Assembly (NCBI GenBank): GCA_016719385.1
Contig: JADJZA010000007.1
Span: 124,001-188,000, forward strand
DNA: 64,000 nucleotides
Direction: 5' to 3'
Source: Candidatus Microthrix subdominans
GTDB lineage: Bacteria; Actinomycetota; Acidimicrobiia; Acidimicrobiales; Microtrichaceae
The stretch's first letter is position 1. Each line of letters opens with the position of its first letter. The translations under genes and the position numbers were made by a program. Shown here in pieces: positions 1 to 7,608 of the stretch. The notes beneath the pieces are model-generated. The model did no database searches. It was given only the letters and a program-made list of their open reading frames with translations, and was not told the origin of the DNA.

Positions 1-188
1 TTAAGGGGCACGTCGAAGGGCAGGTCGACGACATCGGTGCCCTGCGGTGGCGTCGGCTCGTCCTCCGAAAAAAACTCGTCCGCGGTGGCCTGATCCGAAG
101 TGTCGGTCTCGAAGGAGCTCGAGTGCGGGCGCCGCTCAGTCACGATGTCAAACTGTACTCCCCGAATCAGCATCGATCCGGCGGCCAT
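1..188 (-). CDS. N-terminal part of an unidentified protein, running off the left edge
   Basis: A minus-strand reading frame opens at an ATG (188-186) and stays open to the window edge, giving about 62 codons. GGAAG lies about 6 nt upstream of this ATG and supports it; a second in-frame ATG follows at 173. The visible start reads MAAGSMLIRGVQFDIV, followed by a Ser/Thr/Asp/Glu-rich segment and then VVDLPFDVPL just before the edge. The acidic, low-complexity part looks like a linker or disordered N-terminal region. I do not recognise the family. It is divergent from the acyl-CoA dehydrogenase starting at 272, with an 83-bp gap that probably holds both promoters. Confidence 0.5.
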   Translation of the reverse strand, partial: MAAGSMLIRGVQFDIVTERRPHSSSFETDTSDQATADEFFSEDEPTPPQGTDVVDLPFDVPL

Positions 189-271
189 CGTGTCTTCCGA
201 CCAACTCTTGGCCGGAGCCCGAGACGGTGCCGGTAATCGGGCCCGACCAGTTGTTCCCGAAAGGCGATCCT

Positions 272-1492
272 GTGGATTTCGACGATACACCGGAAGAAGC
301 AGCCGTCCGGTCGGAGGCTCGCCGCTTTCTGGACGCTCATGCCACGAGGCGAGCCGACCACGACAGCTCCCATCTGGGTAACCATCGTCCGGCCAGCATC
401 GCCGCCGATCGCGAGCATCGGGCCCGGGCCGCCGCGTGGCAGCGCACCAAGCTGGACGGCGGTTGGGGAGCACCGTCGTGGCCCATCGAGCATGGGGGTC
501 GGGGCCTGAGCCCGCATCTGGCCGCTCTCTTCGCCGAGGAGGAGGCCCACTACGACGTCTCGGCACGCTACTTCCAGGTTGGGCTCGCCATGGTCGGCCC
601 GACGTTGATGGCCCACGGCTCACCCGAGCAGCTGGAGCGCTTCGTCAGCCCCCTGTTGCGGGGCGAAGAGATGTGGTGCCAGTTGTTCTCGGAGCCAGGA
701 GCGGGGTCTGACCTCGCCGGGTTGGCGACTCGGGCCGTCGCCGACGGGGATGAGTACATCGTCTCCGGACAGAAGGTGTGGACCACCAGCGCGCACCTGG
801 CCGAGTTCGGAATTCTGCTGGCCCGCACCGATCCGGACGTCCCCAAGCATCGTGGCATCTCCGCCTTCCTCGTCGACATGTCCTCGCCAGGCATCGAGGT
901 GCGACCACTCCGCCAGATCGATGGAGCGGTGCATTTCAACGAGGTGTTTTTCGACGAGGTGCGGGTGCCGGCTGGGGCCCTCCTCGGAGGGTTCAATGCC
1001 GGGTGGGGGGTCGCGCTCACCATGTTGAACTTCGAACGGTCGGCGATCGGTGGGGGCGGCATGATCGAGTGGCCTCAAATCATGAATCTTGCGCGTGAAC
1101 GTGGCGCCGGTCCGCTCGATCGCCAGGATCTGGCTCGGCTGTGGACCCGGCTCGAGCTGCTTCGCTTCCTCGGCTACCGGGTGCGCACGGCGATCACTCG
1201 GGGCGATCCGCTCGGGCCGGAGAGTTCGGTGATGAAGCTCGCCGTCTCTGCGTTTTACGAGGACGTCGGTAACGTGCTGATGGGTCTGCAGGGGCCCAAC
1301 GGCACGTTGTGGTCCGACAGTGATCCCAACCGAGGCGTGTACACCGGCGTCTTTTTGTCGCAGTGGGCCCCACGGATTGGCGGCGGTACCGATCAGGTGC
1401 AGCGCAACATCATCGGCGACCGGGTGCTTGAGCTACCTGCCGAGCCCCGACCCGACAAGACCGAGCTGTTCAAGAACCTGCCCCGCAGCTGA
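272..1492 (+). CDS. Acyl-CoA dehydrogenase (FadE-type flavoprotein)
   Basis: A cytoplasmic FAD enzyme that introduces the alpha-beta double bond into an acyl-CoA in fatty-acid or sterol side-chain beta-oxidation; the substrate cannot be told from sequence. The GTG at 272 was chosen because the alignable protein begins with VDFDDTPEEAAVRSEARRF and AAAGG precedes it. Upstream in-frame codons from 47 look non-coding. The product is 406 residues, a normal family length. The ACAD signature FSEPGAGSDLAG is at about residues 139-150, then a flavin-contacting stretch GQKVWTTSA, and the C-terminal helical domain carries GGGTDQVQRNIIGDRVL. It converges on a second ACAD pair, with a repeat-bearing gap between them. 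Confidence 0.92.
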   Translation: MDFDDTPEEAAVRSEARRFLDAHATRRADHDSSHLGNHRPASIAADREHRARAAAWQRTKLDGGWGAPSWPIEHGGRGLSPHLAALFAEEEAHYDVSARYFQVGLAMVGPTLMAHGSPEQLERFVSPLLRGEEMWCQLFSEPGAGSDLAGLATRAVADGDEYIVSGQKVWTTSAHLAEFGILLARTDPDVPKHRGISAFLVDMSSPGIEVRPLRQIDGAVHFNEVFFDEVRVPAGALLGGFNAGWGVALTMLNFERSAIGGGGMIEWPQIMNLARERGAGPLDRQDLARLWTRLELLRFLGYRVRTAITRGDPLGPESSVMKLAVSAFYEDVGNVLMGLQGPNGTLWSDSDPNRGVYTGVFLSQWAPRIGGGTDQVQRNIIGDRVLELPAEPRPDKTELFKNLPRS

Positions 1493-1652
1493 CGCTCGGA
1501 CGCTGCCAAGGGGGGAGGGCGCCCGGGGGGCCCGGGCCCCCGGGGGGGGGGGGGGGGGGGGGGGAAGAGGTTGCGTAGTCGGGAGTGCAGAGCGCTGTCT
1601 GACGGCACTCCGGGCTCCCCAGTTGGGAAGAGGTTGCGTAGTCGGGAGCGTC
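1493..1652. repeat. Convergent gap with a 23-nt G run and a 63-bp-period palindromic repeat
   Basis: The gap lies between two convergent acyl-CoA dehydrogenase genes. It contains a GC-only stretch ending in 23 consecutive G (1542-1564), then a 24-bp direct repeat beginning GGGAAGAGGTTGCG at 1562-1585 and 1625-1648, a period of 63 bp. Within the unit, GTCGGGAG faces GGCTCCCCAGTT about 27 nt later, so each unit can fold into a hairpin. The same architecture and the same 63-bp period recur at 38631-38755, also between convergent genes. A bidirectional terminator-like role is plausible. No coding function is seen. Confidence 0.75.
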
Positions 1653-2732
1653 TCAGCCTGCGGGGGTGGGGGCGGTGAGCAGCTTCGCTTGGTGATCGGC
1701 CAACGAACCGCCGGTGAGCTCGAGAAGCCGTGCCCGGGTGACGTAACGGTGGGCGGGATGCTCCCAGGTGAAGCCGATCCCCCCGTGGTTCTGCACGTTC
1801 ACTTCGGCGTTGGTGAGAGCGGCACGTGTAGCCATCACGCGAGCGGCTTCCACCTCGAATGCGCCGTCGGGTCCGCCAGCGTCGACGGTGAGTGCGGCCC
1901 ATCGGGTTTGGGTGATGGCGGCCTCGGCTCGGGCCGCCATGTCGGCACAGCGGTGCTTCACCGCCTGGAACGAGCCGATCGGCTGTCCAAACTGCTCGCG
2001 TTCCTTGGCGTATTCAACCGACATCGCACAGGTGGCCTCGGCCAGGCCGGCCATCTGTGCGGACACCAACGTGGTCGCCCAACGGGCGGTGGCTCCCGAC
2101 GGGTCGCTCGCACCTGGGATGACTGCGTTGGCTCGAACCCGTCGCAGCGGGGTCGACGGATCGAGCGGGGCGACGTCGGCGAGAACCTCGACGTCTTCAC
2201 TCGAAATGAGGACGGCCTCGTCGCCCGAGACCACCACGATCCAAGCAGCGCCTTCGGCGTGCTGGACCAACAGGTCGGCGGTCGTTCGGTCGCCGATGAC
2301 GGCGGGTGAACCCTCGGCGGACACCACCGGTTCGCCCCATGCCGCCCGGAGGGTGCCAGCCGCCAGATCGGCTGCGGCATCGAGCTGCGCTGCGGCGGCC
2401 AGACGGGAGGCAACGATCTGGGCGACGAAGGGGCCGGGCGCCACCTGGCGACCGAGTTCCTCCGCCAACAGCACCTCCTCAGCCAGCCCGTAACCCACGC
2501 CTCCGTCGGCCTCGGCGAGCCCGAGGCTGAACCAGCCCAGTTCCCCGAAACCGGCCCAGCGGGCGTCGTCGATGAGCGGATCGCCCCCACCGGGTCGCTC
2601 GCCGGACAACAACGTCTCCTGCGCTCCGATCACATCGAAACGGTCGCGGTCGTTGAGCGGAAAGGCGGCCTCGAGCGCGTTGTGCACGGTCGAGGCGATC
2701 TCGGCTTGTTCATCGGTGGGAAGCAGGTCCAC
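1653..2732 (-). CDS. Acyl-CoA dehydrogenase, short partner subunit
   Basis: A second FAD-dependent acyl-CoA dehydrogenase of 359 residues starting MDLLPTDEQAEIAS. It keeps the family N-terminal helical domain (GWFSLGLAEADGGVGYGL) and the C-terminal helices (IGFTWEHPAHRYVTRARLL). It lacks the clear SEPxxGSD signature seen in its neighbour at 2795-3982, which lies 62 bp upstream on the same strand. In actinobacteria such unequal pairs often form heteromeric enzymes, for example the ChsE1-ChsE2 type for steroid side chains. An obligate complex with the upstream product is therefore an inference from arrangement and length, and its substrate is unknown. Confidence 0.88.
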   Translation of the reverse strand: MDLLPTDEQAEIASTVHNALEAAFPLNDRDRFDVIGAQETLLSGERPGGGDPLIDDARWAGFGELGWFSLGLAEADGGVGYGLAEEVLLAEELGRQVAPGPFVAQIVASRLAAAAQLDAAADLAAGTLRAAWGEPVVSAEGSPAVIGDRTTADLLVQHAEGAAWIVVVSGDEAVLISSEDVEVLADVAPLDPSTPLRRVRANAVIPGASDPSGATARWATTLVSAQMAGLAEATCAMSVEYAKEREQFGQPIGSFQAVKHRCADMAARAEAAITQTRWAALTVDAGGPDGAFEVEAARVMATRAALTNAEVNVQNHGGIGFTWEHPAHRYVTRARLLELTGGSLADHQAKLLTAPTPAG

Positions 2733-2794
2733 TGGGGGTCCTCTCGAACAGTTCGTCGGGGTGCGTAGGGCTGGGGGCGGAGGAGGCCGGAGCC

Positions 2795-3982
2795 TCAGCG
2801 GGGTGGTCTGGGCAGGCCGAGCACCCGCTCGCCAACGATGTTGCGCTGGATATCGGTGGTGCCACCGCCGATCGTGTAGGCGAAGCTCTGCAGATATGGG
2901 CCCGTCCAGTTGCCGTCGCCGTCGATCGGGGTGAGGCCCAGCGCGTCGGTTCCGATGATCTCCATACCCAGCTGGTACACCCGCTGGTGGAGCTCGCCGT
3001 GGAACGCTCGAATCAGCGAACCCTCCGGCCCCGGCATGCCGGATCGCCGGGTGCGGCTGATGCCAGCGACCGTCATCGATCGCAGGGCAGCAACCTCGGC
3101 CCGAGCGGTGGCCAGACGACGAGCGATCTCGTCATCGTCGATGCGGGCCCGGCCGCGTGCGTCGCAGCGGTTGCGGGCTTCAACGATCAGCTCCTCGACG
3201 GTGGCGGCCAGCTCGATCTGGTCGGCCATGAAGGCGGTGCCCCGCTCGAAGCTCAGCGTGCTCATCGCTACCCGCCAGCCATCGTTGAGTTCACCGACCA
3301 CGTTGGTCAGCGGGATGCGGACCTCGTCGTAAAACACCTCGGCGAAGTCGGTGTGGTGCGCCATCGTGTCGATCGGGCGTACCTCGATGCCGGGCGTGGA
3401 CATGTCGCAGATCACCCACGAGATGCCCTTGTGCTTGGGGGCGGTCGGGTCGGTGCGCACCAGCAGTTCCTGGTAGTCGGCCACGTCGGCGTAGCTCGTC
3501 CAGATCTTCTGGCCGGTCACGACCAGCTCGTCGCCATCGACGACGCCTTTGGTCGAGAGGCTGGCCAGGTCGGAACCGGAGTTTGGCTCGGAGAAACCCT
3601 GGCACCACACCACCTCGCCGCGCAGGATCGGGGGCAGGTGCTCGGCCTTCTGCTCGTCGGAGCCCGACGCCATGATCGTCGGGCCGCCGTGGTTGTTGCC
3701 GACGAAGGTGCAGCTGTTGTTGAGCGTGAACGGGGGATCGGCCCGGGCGAACTCCGAGTACCAGATCATCTGCTCGATGTCGGAGAGACCCCGGCCACCG
3801 TAGGAGCTTGGCCAGTTGATGCCGGCCCATCCTCCCTCGTAGAGCGTGCGCTGCCAGGCGAGATCGAAGTCGCGCATCGGCTGCCCCATCGGTGGGCGCG
3901 CTTCGGTCGGGAGGTGCTCGCGCAACCAGGTGCGAGCCTGGTCCTGGAACTCTCGCTCCTCGGTCGTGAACTCCAGATCCAT
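2795..3982 (-). CDS. Acyl-CoA dehydrogenase (signature-bearing subunit)
   Basis: A 395-residue acyl-CoA dehydrogenase starting MDLEFTTEEREFQDQAR. The ACAD signature FSEPNSGSDLAS lies at about residues 130-141, followed by the flavin-contact segment TGQKIWTSYADVADY, and the C-terminus has YTIGGGTTDIQRNIVGERVL. It is the first gene of a two-gene minus-strand unit with the shorter dehydrogenase at 1653-2732. It probably supplies the FAD-binding and catalytic surface of a heteromeric enzyme acting on fatty-acyl or steroid-type acyl-CoA. The family assignment is firm; the pairing is inferred. Confidence 0.93.
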   Translation of the reverse strand: MDLEFTTEEREFQDQARTWLREHLPTEARPPMGQPMRDFDLAWQRTLYEGGWAGINWPSSYGGRGLSDIEQMIWYSEFARADPPFTLNNSCTFVGNNHGGPTIMASGSDEQKAEHLPPILRGEVVWCQGFSEPNSGSDLASLSTKGVVDGDELVVTGQKIWTSYADVADYQELLVRTDPTAPKHKGISWVICDMSTPGIEVRPIDTMAHHTDFAEVFYDEVRIPLTNVVGELNDGWRVAMSTLSFERGTAFMADQIELAATVEELIVEARNRCDARGRARIDDDEIARRLATARAEVAALRSMTVAGISRTRRSGMPGPEGSLIRAFHGELHQRVYQLGMEIIGTDALGLTPIDGDGNWTGPYLQSFAYTIGGGTTDIQRNIVGERVLGLPRPPR

Positions 3983-4063
3983 GGGGCCTCCCGGGCGGCG
4001 CCGGCGGAATTGGGCAACCGGCCGGCCGTGCTCGGGCGCAGGTTACCAAGAGCTGATCAATCG

Positions 4064-4978
4064 TCAGATTGCGGAGCGTCGACCGGCCGGGCGCGAGCTG
4101 CGGAGCGAGGCGAAGCGCGGCGCGCTGCCGTCCACGAGCGGTAGCTCGCTGGCTTGGGCGATGCCGGCCCGGTTGAGCAGAGGAGCGAGCAACTGGGCGG
4201 TGGCCACGGCGTCGTCGGCGGCCCGATGCGCCGTGCCGGGTTGAGGCGAACCCAGGGCCCGCGCCACCTCGGACAGACGAAGGGGGGCCATGCCCAAGCG
4301 GGATGCCAACTCCAGCGTGCACAGCGGTCGCAGGAGCGGGGCGGGGATGGGCCGCCCGGCCCGCCGGTACTCGCGAGACAGAAAGCGGGTGTCGAAGGGT
4401 GCGTTGTGCGCCACCAGCGTCCGGCCGCGCAGCGCGTTGCTGACCTCGTCGGCGACTGCGGAGAACGGCGGAGCGGTGGCCAGGTCGGCCTCGCTGATGT
4501 GGTGGATGTGCTCGGCCCCGTGTCGGCCGTCCTCGGGTCGGGTGCGCCAGGTGAAGGTGTCGGTCAGGGCGCCGAGTCCATCGGCATGGACAACCGCCAA
4601 CTCGATCACCCGATCGAGGGTGTGGTCGAGCCCGGTGGTCTCGGTGTCGACGACGGCGAAGAGGATGGGGCGCCGCCGGCGGCCGGCCGGGCGTCGCAGC
4701 CAGATGATCGCGAGGGCGGCTGCTGCGAGGGCGGCTGCTGCGATGGCCGCTGCCGTCCCCGCCGCTCTGCTTTGCTTTGGCTCTGCCGCTTCGCCTGGTG
4801 CGGGCTCGGTGGCTGGAGTGTCGGGGCGGTTTGAGATTGTTCGTCGGCGGGACCAGCCAGCGACTACGGCGTTGCCCAGCATGGCGGCCAGCATCGTTGC
4901 TGCGGCGACCAGAGCGGTGCTGCGTGTCGCTCCCAGACGGTGATGGTGTCGGATCGGGTAGCTGGTTTTGGTCCCCAC
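4064..4978 (-). CDS. Membrane-anchored DnaQ-like DEDDh 3'-5' exonuclease
   Basis: A 304-residue protein with two hydrophobic segments (about residues 20-42 and 73-95), the second very Ala-rich, followed by a basic patch and an exonuclease domain. The DEDDh residues are visible: VDTETTG at about 110-116, HNAPFD at 191-196, and HRAADDA at 251-257. Family members remove 3' nucleotides from DNA, as the epsilon proofreading subunit of Pol III or in repair. The N-terminal membrane region is unusual for that role and suggests a tethered, non-replicative enzyme. The start is a GTG at 4978; an internal Met at about residue 30 or 33 would remove part of the first hydrophobic segment. Confidence 0.8.
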   Translation of the reverse strand: MGTKTSYPIRHHHRLGATRSTALVAAATMLAAMLGNAVVAGWSRRRTISNRPDTPATEPAPGEAAEPKQSRAAGTAAAIAAAALAAAALAIIWLRRPAGRRRRPILFAVVDTETTGLDHTLDRVIELAVVHADGLGALTDTFTWRTRPEDGRHGAEHIHHISEADLATAPPFSAVADEVSNALRGRTLVAHNAPFDTRFLSREYRRAGRPIPAPLLRPLCTLELASRLGMAPLRLSEVARALGSPQPGTAHRAADDAVATAQLLAPLLNRAGIAQASELPLVDGSAPRFASLRSSRPAGRRSAI

Positions 4979-5239
4979 CCCACAGACCCTACGGATCGGT
5001 AGTGACGTCGAAGGTGAGATCGGCGCACAGTCGATCGGTGGCGCGGTGATCGAGGCTGAAGCGGATCGGACCGACCAGTGCGCCTCGGTTGGCGCTCAGG
5101 TGAAAATGCCGGAGAAGGGTCCGCCCCCACGACCAGCGGGTCGCCGCGATCGCCCCTCCCCCCCGGTCGCGTTGTGAGCAATGTTTCCCCCTTGGCGGCA
5201 CCGTAACGAAGCACTCGTGCCGATGAAGGAGATTCGTTG

Positions 5240-6562
5240 TTACACGGTGGCGATCCAACCGAACGCGCTGAAGGCGACGACGAGCGCCACCACACCGATG
5301 AAGTCCATCGACGCAGTGACCGTCGGCGTTCCGTAGGTGTCCGGATCGACCTCGAGGCGCCACGCCGCGATCGTGCCGTAGTAGGCGAGCGCTGCCACCA
5401 CGGCCAAGACGACGACGCCGGCGGTCAGCGTGCCGACGATCATGGGAACCAGGCCCGGACTGGCCTGGCCGGTGAGGCGCCCGAGCAGTTGGGCCCCGAC
5501 GGCGTTGTAGAGAAAGACGGGGATGCCGATGGCGCAGATGGTGAGGATGTCGCGGCGGACCTCGGGTCCGGGTACCACGTCGGGATCGGCAAGGCCCAAG
5601 TGCAACTTGGTCGCCAACCGGGAGCTGAGGATGCCACCCAATGCTCCGGCGCTGGACACGAACGCCGGCGCCAGGATGAACAGGGTAGGCACCAGAGCGA
5701 ACGCATCGAGCTGCTTGGTGACGACCACGCCGGCCATCGTCGACAGCGCCGCAGCCACGACGAGGATGGGGGCCGACTCCCGACACACCTGAGAGAGCAC
5801 CGGCAGGCGGGAGCGCAGCGCGACGACGAACCACACCACCGACGCCACCGCCAGCACCCAGCCAATCGTTGTGGTGAGCACCCTCGGCCAGGCCAGGGCC
5901 AGGCTGGCCAGGTACAGCATGGGCACAGTGATGACATCGCCCAGCGTGGACACCGAGGGCGCAACCAGATTGTCGAGGTCCCAGTTGCGACGAACCCCCA
6001 GGACCGCCAGGCCAACGGTGGCGATCAGCACCAGCACGCTGGCGACGACGCCACCGACGATCGACACCATCGCCAGTTGTCCCAGGTTGATGTTGCCCTC
6101 CAACCCGAAGGCGCGCCCCACCACCGAGGCGATCACCGCCAATGCGAACGACAGCACCGACGACAGCGCCAGCGACGCGCTGACGTTCTGGCCCATCACC
6201 GTGCCGCCCCGCAGCGACACCGAGAAGGTGCCGGTGTGGATCGCCGTTGAGAGCCGGTTGCCCATGCCGCCCATGACGTTGCCGCGGAGGCCGATGGCGG
6301 CGGGCACCAGGGTGAGGAGGGTGGGGTAGCGCTGAAAGGTCCCCAACGCCGATGCCAGGATCAGACCAGCGACGAAGCTGGAGGTGGAGTTGAACCCCAG
6401 CGCCGTCAGGCTTTGGCGCGCCGCATCGCTGGTCGGCCCGATGAGGTCGACCAGGCGACGGCCGGCTGCCAGGGAGCGCCGGCGCAGCTGTCGGTGGGAG
6501 GACACGGGTCCGCCATCGTTGATCCTTTGCGTCGATGGTTCGCCTTGGAGACGGACGACCAC
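5240..6562 (-). CDS. SLC41/MgtE-type magnesium transporter, duplicated membrane domain
   Basis: A polytopic inner-membrane protein of about 440 residues, probably moving Mg2+ or another divalent cation. It contains two copies of the SLC41/MgtE integral-membrane domain and no cytoplasmic CBS domain, as in SLC41 and archaeal forms. Repeat one has PAAIGLRGNVMGGMGNRLS (about 87-105) and VSTLGDVITVP (about 200-210). Repeat two has PAFVSSAGALGGILSSRL (about 298-315) and TVTASMDFIGVV near the C-terminus. The duplicated Pro/Gly-rich helices with a conserved Asp are the family cation site. The GTG at 6562 gives the longest form; a later GTG about 20 codons in is also possible. No riboswitch was seen upstream. 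Confidence 0.83.
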   Translation of the reverse strand: MVVRLQGEPSTQRINDGGPVSSHRQLRRRSLAAGRRLVDLIGPTSDAARQSLTALGFNSTSSFVAGLILASALGTFQRYPTLLTLVPAAIGLRGNVMGGMGNRLSTAIHTGTFSVSLRGGTVMGQNVSASLALSSVLSFALAVIASVVGRAFGLEGNINLGQLAMVSIVGGVVASVLVLIATVGLAVLGVRRNWDLDNLVAPSVSTLGDVITVPMLYLASLALAWPRVLTTTIGWVLAVASVVWFVVALRSRLPVLSQVCRESAPILVVAAALSTMAGVVVTKQLDAFALVPTLFILAPAFVSSAGALGGILSSRLATKLHLGLADPDVVPGPEVRRDILTICAIGIPVFLYNAVGAQLLGRLTGQASPGLVPMIVGTLTAGVVVLAVVAALAYYGTIAAWRLEVDPDTYGTPTVTASMDFIGVVALVVAFSAFGWIATV

Positions 6563-6604
6563 CCAGTGTAGGCAGCTGGGAAAATCGGCCCAGCTGCCCG
6601 CCGG

Positions 6605-7351
6605 CTACACCAGGTCGAGCCGTTCGGCCACCTCGCCCCACAGGGTTCGGTACCGGCGGGAGGCGAGCGCGCCGGGGGAGGTGATGACGGTGGGGAGACG
6701 CTCGGCGCCCATCCGCTCGACGGCGGTGGAGTGCGGGATCGAGGTCGACACGAAGACCGGATCGGTCGCCCGGTACTCGGCGTGGAGGTGGCGCTGGGCC
6801 ACTTTGCGCTCGTCGAGCAACGAGAAGAAGGCAGCCATCGGCACGTTGGTGGAGCGCTCGCCGACGAAGTGCTGCAGCTGGCCGAGGGTTCGTAACGCCA
6901 GCGGGGTGGGCTCCACCGGCACGAGCAGCAGGTCGGCCAGCTCGATCAGGTTCTCCATGACGACGGTGAGCCCCGGTGGGGTGTCGACGACGACCAGGTC
7001 GTAGGCGTCGGCCAGCCGGTCGACGGTTTTGGAGAGCACCCGGGCGGGGTGGCGCCTCTCCGACATGGCTATGTCGAGGCTGCGCAGCGTTTCGTCCGCC
7101 GGCAGCACGACTAGGCCGGGTACCCGGGTGTGGCGGGCCAGTCGAGTGACGTCCCGCCGGCCGCGAACCACGGTGCGCGCTGCGTTCATCTGCTCCGGGT
7201 CGACCCCGACCGACCAGGTGGCCCCCCCCTGCGGGTCGAGATCCCACAGCAGCGTGCGCAGGCCGGTGCCGGCCGCAAGGGCGGCCAGGTTGACCGCGGT
7301 CGAGGTCTTGCCTACCCCGCCCTTCATCGACGCCAACGCCAATATTTTCAT
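6605..7351 (-). CDS. ParA/MinD-like P-loop ATPase
   Basis: A 248-residue soluble ATPase of the ParA/Soj family. The deviant Walker A KGGVGKTS sits at about residues 10-17, Walker A' LLWDLDPQGG follows, and switch II VVVDTPPGLT is near the middle. Such proteins use ATP-dependent dimerisation on DNA or membrane to position chromosomes, plasmids or protein cargo. The ATG at 7351 (MKILALASMKGG) was chosen because upstream codons are not family-like. No ParB gene or parS-like site was seen next to it, so this is an orphan ParA whose cargo is unknown. It precedes the transporter at 5240-6562 on the same strand with a 42-bp gap. Confidence 0.88.
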   Translation of the reverse strand: MKILALASMKGGVGKTSTAVNLAALAAGTGLRTLLWDLDPQGGATWSVGVDPEQMNAARTVVRGRRDVTRLARHTRVPGLVVLPADETLRSLDIAMSERRHPARVLSKTVDRLADAYDLVVVDTPPGLTVVMENLIELADLLLVPVEPTPLALRTLGQLQHFVGERSTNVPMAAFFSLLDERKVAQRHLHAEYRATDPVFVSTSIPHSTAVERMGAERLPTVITSPGALASRRYRTLWGEVAERLDLV

Positions 7352-7608
7352 CACGGTGACATTAGAGCCCGCCGTCAGCGCTCGCGACCCGAATCGCCTC
7401 AACACGTCAGGCGCCGAGCACCGACAGCCCAACCTGTCGTCGCTTGGCGAACGTCGAGGTTCAACGACAGCGCAGCCCGATGACGATCGAGATCCTCGCG
7501 CCGACGTTCATGTGACGACATTACCTGGTGAAAGTGGTCGCACCAATGGTGGGGGGAGGAGGGTGCCCGGTGCCGAAATCCTTGGGAAGGCCGGTGTGAA
7601 TCGGCTGC

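Noticed and set aside
47..271. N-terminal extension of the first acyl-CoA dehydrogenase
   Set aside because: The extension is basic and unlike the family, and it overlaps the divergent gene fragment; the GTG at 272 has a ribosome-binding site.
4979..5239. Possible small gene or riboswitch between the exonuclease and transporter genes
   Set aside because: It is downstream of the transporter gene, so not its leader, and no plausible short reading frame with a start signal was found.
4989..7247. Very long minus-strand open frame (about 750 codons) across the transporter and ParA genes
   Set aside because: It is an Arg/Gly/His/Pro-rich shadow of two well-supported genes on the same strand in another frame; no domain is seen.
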